Part shown: piece by piece, positions 59,707 to 64,000 of the stretch | Layout of the letters: the number at the start of each line of letters is the position of its first letter | How positions within the stretch are numbered: position 1 is the stretch's first letter | DNA from: Cadophora sp. MPI-SDFR-AT-0126 | Taxonomy: Eukaryota; Ascomycota; Leotiomycetes; Helotiales; Ploettnerulaceae | Reading direction: 5' to 3' | Assembly: GCA_020747065.1 (NCBI GenBank) | Contig: JAGMVK010000026.1 | Location: forward strand, 434,001-498,000 | Length of the DNA: 64,000 nt | Translations under genes and position numbers: made by a program | The notes under the pieces: generated by a model | Told to the model about the DNA's origin: nothing | What the model saw: the letters and a program-made list of their open reading frames with translations, nothing else | The model's database searches: none

Positions 59707-61806
59707 TCAACATAAAGTCAAATCCTCTAGCAGTGTATCTCCTAGTACCCCGCGTCCCCACTCCAGAGCGTCATCCAAATAAGCGCTCCCCACCACAGTG
59801 TACTGATTGCTATCAGGATCTGGGTCTTTCCTCAGAATGACCGGAACGCTGCATCCTTGAAGATAGAAGACCTTGTCGCCCTCTTGCGTATCGGGATGAA
59901 CCATGCCAATGAAGTATTGACGAGTATCCAGACATGCTAGTCTCATACCGCTACCAAGCACGTCCCTCAACACATCGGTGAAGACGTCAATATTGAGTGT
60001 CATACTTTCGCCCTTATTTTCGCTCTTGGCGGTTCTTGTGAGTGGGAAGAGGTTGTCTGCCCAGGATCCGCTTGATGAGTTCGATGGCGGCGGTAGCTTC
60101 CCGGTTCGTGACCATTCGCGTAGAGTCCATTGGCCGATTTTGAAGAACGCGTTGCGGTCGATCCATTCAATGAGGTTTAGGTCGTGTATGGATCCTCTTC
60201 CATTTGGCATCCATAGTGTAGAAAAGCACTGCTCAGCTTGCCGAGGCGACATGCCTGACATGGAGAGGCCCATCGTGAGAGTCTTCCAGATAGCAGAATA
60301 GAACATTGATATATCCGGAGAGGGACGGCCGAGTTCAGGTATATCCTTCGCCAACGTACCGGTTAAGGAAATCCAAGGCGCTCGGTCTGGTAGAGGTGAA
60401 TTATCTCTATCGTGAGGCTTCATTGCAGAGGTCAGATGTGTCACTGCACCAACGCGTGTCCCCCTGACTTTTAGAATGCGATTTGTTGATCCTTCAAGGA
60501 TTGGATTGACCCTCCCAATATCCTGATTTCTGAAAATGACCTCCTCTTGGACGGTGGTACCCCCAATCCATAGCCGTTGCCAATTCGGGGCCCATGTTGG
60601 CACTGGAGGAGAGCTTTGGTCCTGAGATACCCCTCGCAGGCAGATGGCATCTAGAGATTTATTCAACATCATCATGTTTTTGCTCATGTCTGCAATGATC
60701 GACTCCAGTGACTGCCGATAATTTGGAACTGGTACGAACGTGGTTCCATCATGACAAAGCCCAAGCAAGGCAAATATCTTGTCTCGAGGATCAGTTGCCA
60801 AGGCTTTACGACTTAGATTGAGGGCTTCAAAAAGACTGATCGGCGTCCGTTTGATGAAAAAGCGTTCTCGAAATTCTAACAGGTGATCGAGGCCATGGGT
60901 TTTCTGAAACCGAGGAAATAGTTGGGATTTTGCATGTCTTTTCAATAACGTGAAAAACGCAGCTACATCTTCCCATTGGAACTCCATGTTGCCGTAAAGG
61001 ATACTGACTTGCGCGCCAACTGTAATCTCTTGAATAACCCATGCTCGTCTCCAGTAAGCCTCGCTGAAGAAAATGTCGTATTCCTCGAAGTCTTTTGGGC
61101 CCCGAGTCTCCAGGGCTTCAACTTTGGGGTTTGGTATTCTCTTTTGGCGGAGTGACATCGGTGACAATGTTTTCTTCTCCCAATCGCTGGTCCCGTGAAT
61201 GATCTTCAATCGAGCTTTCGCTGCAATGTCGGTCTCGGTGTCAATTGCGTTAGAAATACGTTCAAAAGAACCAACGAACGAGATCACTTCCTGAGCTCTT
61301 GAATATATCTGGCGCATATTCCGCACCTGATGACTACGTTCCTGTGCATCTTTTTGGTTGATACATACCGCATCTACCCATAATCTGGTGAAATCCCCGC
61401 TCCCAGTCTGACGCCTCAGCTTTCGAACTGCTTGAAGTGCGCGTACCAGATTCTCGGTGGCATTGAATTCGAAGTCGCCGATATTCATCCGCTTCGTAGC
61501 CTCGAGATCTCCCCAGCAATAGGACAGTGCAATATATGGTCCTGGGTCTATGAGAGAAGCGTATTCAAGGGCACATGATACGGCTGCCTCCTCGCGATCC
61601 CACTGTAGTTGAAGGAGACGAATCTCATATGTATCAAAGTCAAGAGGCTTGTACGGCAGCTCGGTGTCTATAGATTGACTGTCCGGTGCGGGAACTGGTA
61701 TTGTTGTGGCACGACTAACTGCTCCGGTGGCCAGACCTGCTCCCAATTTGACGAACTCTCGGGAGAAATCACGCCCGTGCGGCGAGATCGCGTTTTCTTT
61801 GGGCAT
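59707..61806 (-). CDS. HET-domain (heterokaryon incompatibility) protein
   Basis: Single-exon gene of 699 residues with ATG at 61806. The HET (PF06985) signature is complete: PYIALSYCWGDLEATKR near residue 90, LWVDAVCINQKDAQERSHQV near 145, AYWRRAWVIQEITVG near 255 and ATDPRDKIFALLGLC near 340. The C-terminal part is longer than the domain and includes a GDKVFYLQGCSVPVILRK block, common in this fungal subfamily. Function by family is non-self recognition leading to cell death, untested here. It lies just beyond the regulator/exporter module. It differs clearly in sequence from the HET gene at 3.1-5.1 kb, so the two are not a recent duplication. Confidence 0.92.
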   Translation of the reverse strand: MPKENAISPHGRDFSREFVKLGAGLATGAVSRATTIPVPAPDSQSIDTELPYKPLDFDTYEIRLLQLQWDREEAAVSCALEYASLIDPGPYIALSYCWGDLEATKRMNIGDFEFNATENLVRALQAVRKLRRQTGSGDFTRLWVDAVCINQKDAQERSHQVRNMRQIYSRAQEVISFVGSFERISNAIDTETDIAAKARLKIIHGTSDWEKKTLSPMSLRQKRIPNPKVEALETRGPKDFEEYDIFFSEAYWRRAWVIQEITVGAQVSILYGNMEFQWEDVAAFFTLLKRHAKSQLFPRFQKTHGLDHLLEFRERFFIKRTPISLFEALNLSRKALATDPRDKIFALLGLCHDGTTFVPVPNYRQSLESIIADMSKNMMMLNKSLDAICLRGVSQDQSSPPVPTWAPNWQRLWIGGTTVQEEVIFRNQDIGRVNPILEGSTNRILKVRGTRVGAVTHLTSAMKPHDRDNSPLPDRAPWISLTGTLAKDIPELGRPSPDISMFYSAIWKTLTMGLSMSGMSPRQAEQCFSTLWMPNGRGSIHDLNLIEWIDRNAFFKIGQWTLREWSRTGKLPPPSNSSSGSWADNLFPLTRTAKSENKGESMTLNIDVFTDVLRDVLGSGMRLACLDTRQYFIGMVHPDTQEGDKVFYLQGCSVPVILRKDPDPDSNQYTVVGSAYLDDALEWGRGVLGDTLLEDLTLC

Positions 61807-62516
61807 TGTTGCTTGTGCTTGCCAAGTGCTGGATCATGTTGTTGACATGCAATAAGATCCGGGTCTGGCTCTTAATATATTCAGATCTGTCAATCAGTGT
61901 CCTAAAGATGTGAAAACATGAGCGAGCCGTGCATTGGAGGATGCGAAGTTGGGCATTTCAGCTCCCAGCCTGCCAAGCCACTAATAACTACCTTCATCAA
62001 CTCCATCCACGTGATTTTTTGTCAAGATTGTTGGTTATGGAGACATTATGGTAGAAATGAGAGATCATTGCATGAGGTGTCCTACGAGAGATATCGTCCG
62101 AATGACCGCGAGAGAAGTTAAGGTCCTGGAGATAAGCAGGGTTTGAAGAAACACGCGGGTACCACGTGACTCTCTGTCATTCAAAGCCAGTTGATTGATG
62201 AAGACGGAGATCTCGAAACAGTCAAGATTCCCAAACGAACGGCATTCTACAGCTAATCATGAGTGGAGTTTAATTCCACAGTCAAAGCATCCGGGATGCT
62301 TTAGTGCGCATGCTTCCTAAGGAGCGAATACCTGGCTTTGATGGATCTAGTTCAACCTCATCTCATCCCATCCTTCTCGGACATCTCTGGATTGCCAATA
62401 GCATCACATCCAAACAATAACGGTCCAGTCAATTGAAGTGGAAGGTCAAGCTTGTACTCATTAAGTACACCAATATATCCCTAATCTCCCGCTCCTTAAT
62501 CTCATACTGTTGAAAC
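61807..62516. other. Intergenic, no gene supported
   Basis: Promoter side of the HET gene and of the broken gene to the right. A 67-codon plus-strand frame at 61918 (ATG) has no family features. Confidence 0.45.
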
Positions 62517-63216
62517 ATGAATCTCGTCAGCCTCATCCGCTTCACACTTGAAGAAGTCCTGAATAATGTAAGTCCAAGAATAGAAATCTAGACAAAGGGC
62601 AAACTTGACAGATGAGACCATAGTTATATCCATTGAGGAACATGGTAAGGCAAATGGTCACAGCCTCCTCATTCTCGCCGACCGTCCAACATCGTTCCCC
62701 GGCACCAAGCCCGACTCTCACATCGCCGGTTGGGCTCCCATCAATCACAGACTTCTCGATACTTCCATTTCTACAACTCGCCCAATTCGTTGAGCTAGAT
62801 GATCCAGCACGCACTGTCAAGCATCCCGCCCATCTCGATGCTGTCGTTGCTGCATCCAACACCTACAGAATACACATGCGTTTACAGACAAGTATATTCT
62901 GCTTGTGCATAGCTGTGGTGCTGCTCTAGTATTTCAAACCGCCATCAAAGCAGGTATCGAGCCTCCAGCTGGAGATCTCGGCATCGAGGGGATCTTTGAT
63001 CTGGTTAAATTGATGGTTGACTACCAAGATATCGCCATGTACCAATACTTCACCGAGAGTGCCTTCTGTGGGGACGAATCTGCGCGGAAATCTGCAAGTT
63101 CCTCGACTCAAACTAGTGAGTCTGGGCGTTGGTGGGTAGAAATCAAAGTCGTGGCCCTGGCGCAGAGTGATGAGCTCGTGGATGTTTCTCTGGAAGAGGT
63201 GATGTTGGCTATCTAG
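62517..63216 (+). pseudogene. Unknown gene with two compensating frameshifts
   Basis: A first exon 62517-62567 (MNLVSLIRFTLEEVLNN) ends at a canonical GTAAGT donor. Downstream, three coding-like stretches follow. Frame 1 runs about 62605-62770 (VISIEEHGKANGHSLLILAD...), frame 2 about 62775-62875 (QFVELDDPARTVKHPAHLDA...), and frame 1 again from about 62878 to 63216 (YILLVHSCGAALVFQTAIKA...). The switches occur within about 20 bp and leave no room for introns, so two small indels of opposite sign are the simplest reading. The acceptor for exon 1 also does not join in phase. The protein family is not recognised. A recently broken gene or base errors in the assembly are both possible. Confidence 0.5.
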
Positions 63217-63789
63217 GAATGATTCCCAGCATTACACTTCAGGGAACAAAAGCTGTTGCAATTTAATTGACGGAAAAGCATGATGATATATGGAGAGAAG
63301 ACGGGAAGGAGACAATTGCAAGTCGGTTTTACCTAGTGTTTGAAGCTGCTGCGTGCGGTAGAAGTCTGGCTAGGCAATGAATGCAGACGCTGATTAGTTG
63401 AAAGGCAACTGATCTCCAACAGCTCCAAGTTCGAATGAATTTTAGGCTGCAAGCAACACAAACATTGAGTTGAGGGGAGCGGCTGGGGGTTGACAAGGGT
63501 GGGTCTGATCCTTGTTACGGGCCGCTTTGATCGGCATTCGGAACGTACGATTGTAGTATCTATTCCAATTAGAATTCGGAAAAAGGCCCCATTCCACTCA
63601 GAAGAAGTGTCGCTGTTACTACCCAATTTTTATTTTTTTATTTTAAATAAAAAAAAAGTTCGTTCTTACAATTTCTCGTTGCTCTACAATTCGTTTCATG
63701 AAGGGGATGAATTTGGTGTCAAGATGATATCGTAGACTGGGACCCTGGACAAGGAGGGAGGCAGTGTCAGTGTCAGCCACAGTCCAATT
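63217..63789. other. Intergenic, nothing recognised
   Basis: Contains an A/T homopolymer-rich patch at 63.62-63.66 kb and no convincing coding frame. Confidence 0.45.
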
Positions 63790-63909
63790 TTAAAAACCAA
63801 CAACTTCGCCCTCAACTTGCAAATGAGGCAGCAAAATTTCCAGGTCCTCCCTGCTAGATTCACCAGAGTCAGAAGTAGGAGCGACGGGAGGTTGTGAGTC
63901 GGAGTCGGT
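63790..63909 (-). CDS. Possible last exon of a gene extending past the window
   Basis: The minus-strand frame ending in TAA at 63790 reads SDSGESSREDLEILLPHLQV and then a few more residues; its composition is coding-like. It is open only back to 63909. Another short coding-like stretch (RPSLDKIEVVE) reaches the window edge at about 63960-64000. The two could be exons of one gene whose body lies to the right, but none of the splice pairs tried joins them in phase. Confidence 0.3.
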   Translation of the reverse strand, partial: TDSDSQPPVAPTSDSGESSREDLEILLPHLQVEGEVVGF

Positions 63910-64000
63910 TCATTTCAGCAACCCCTCCTGTTCCGTCTTTCAGCGTCCCCGTAAACTCACTCATTCTACCACCTCAATCTTATCGAGAGACGGGCGCTTC

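Noticed and set aside
52665..61806. Full secondary-metabolite biosynthetic cluster
   Set aside because: No core enzyme (PKS, NRPS, terpene or DMAT synthase) is present in the window. Only a small module is supported.

Overview
The window reads as nuclear DNA of a filamentous ascomycete (Pezizomycotina). Genes carry short introns (about 45-110 bp) with GT..AG ends and CTAAC/CTGAC-like branch sites. Gene types are typical: HET-domain proteins, Zn(II)2Cys6 regulators, fungal MFS families, and an F-box/LRR protein. A very AT-rich, CpG-poor tract at the left edge looks like a RIP-degraded repeat. A leotiomycete-like genome would fit, but the sequence alone does not prove the class.

Left part (1-13 kb): AT-rich degenerate tract, then a HET-domain gene (minus), then the divergent pair GPI12 (GPI-anchor de-N-acetylase, minus) and a small membrane protein (plus). 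A disordered coiled-coil protein (plus) follows, and then a broken 2EXR/F-box-like gene (minus).

Middle left (15.8-26 kb): a six-exon secreted subtilisin-like protease, two uncharacterised minus-strand genes visible only after splicing, a solo LTR just upstream of the second one, and a seven-exon MFS sugar transporter with a 22-nt microexon.

Middle (28-44.5 kb): an F-box/LRR pseudogene with at least four stop codons and a frameshift, ending at a 28-G homopolymer; a regulator with a C-terminal Zn(II)2Cys6 cluster; a B-type cyclin; and the mitochondrial aspartate/glutamate carrier (EF-hand type). Long CT-rich or featureless spacers separate these housekeeping genes.

Right part (47-64 kb): a small secreted cysteine-containing protein alone in a gene-poor stretch, then RNA polymerase III subunit RPC53. 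Next is a compact accessory module: an FAD monooxygenase, a Zn(II)2Cys6 regulator and a DHA-type MFS exporter, the last two divergent from a shared 504-bp promoter. A second HET-domain gene, a twice-frameshifted gene remnant and a possible partial gene at the edge follow.

The most system-like item is the monooxygenase/regulator/exporter module, probably for detoxification or catabolism of an aromatic compound. No CRISPR array, rRNA or convincing tRNA was seen. Exon models were made by eye from splice signals and phase; those called high-confidence join in phase over their full length.
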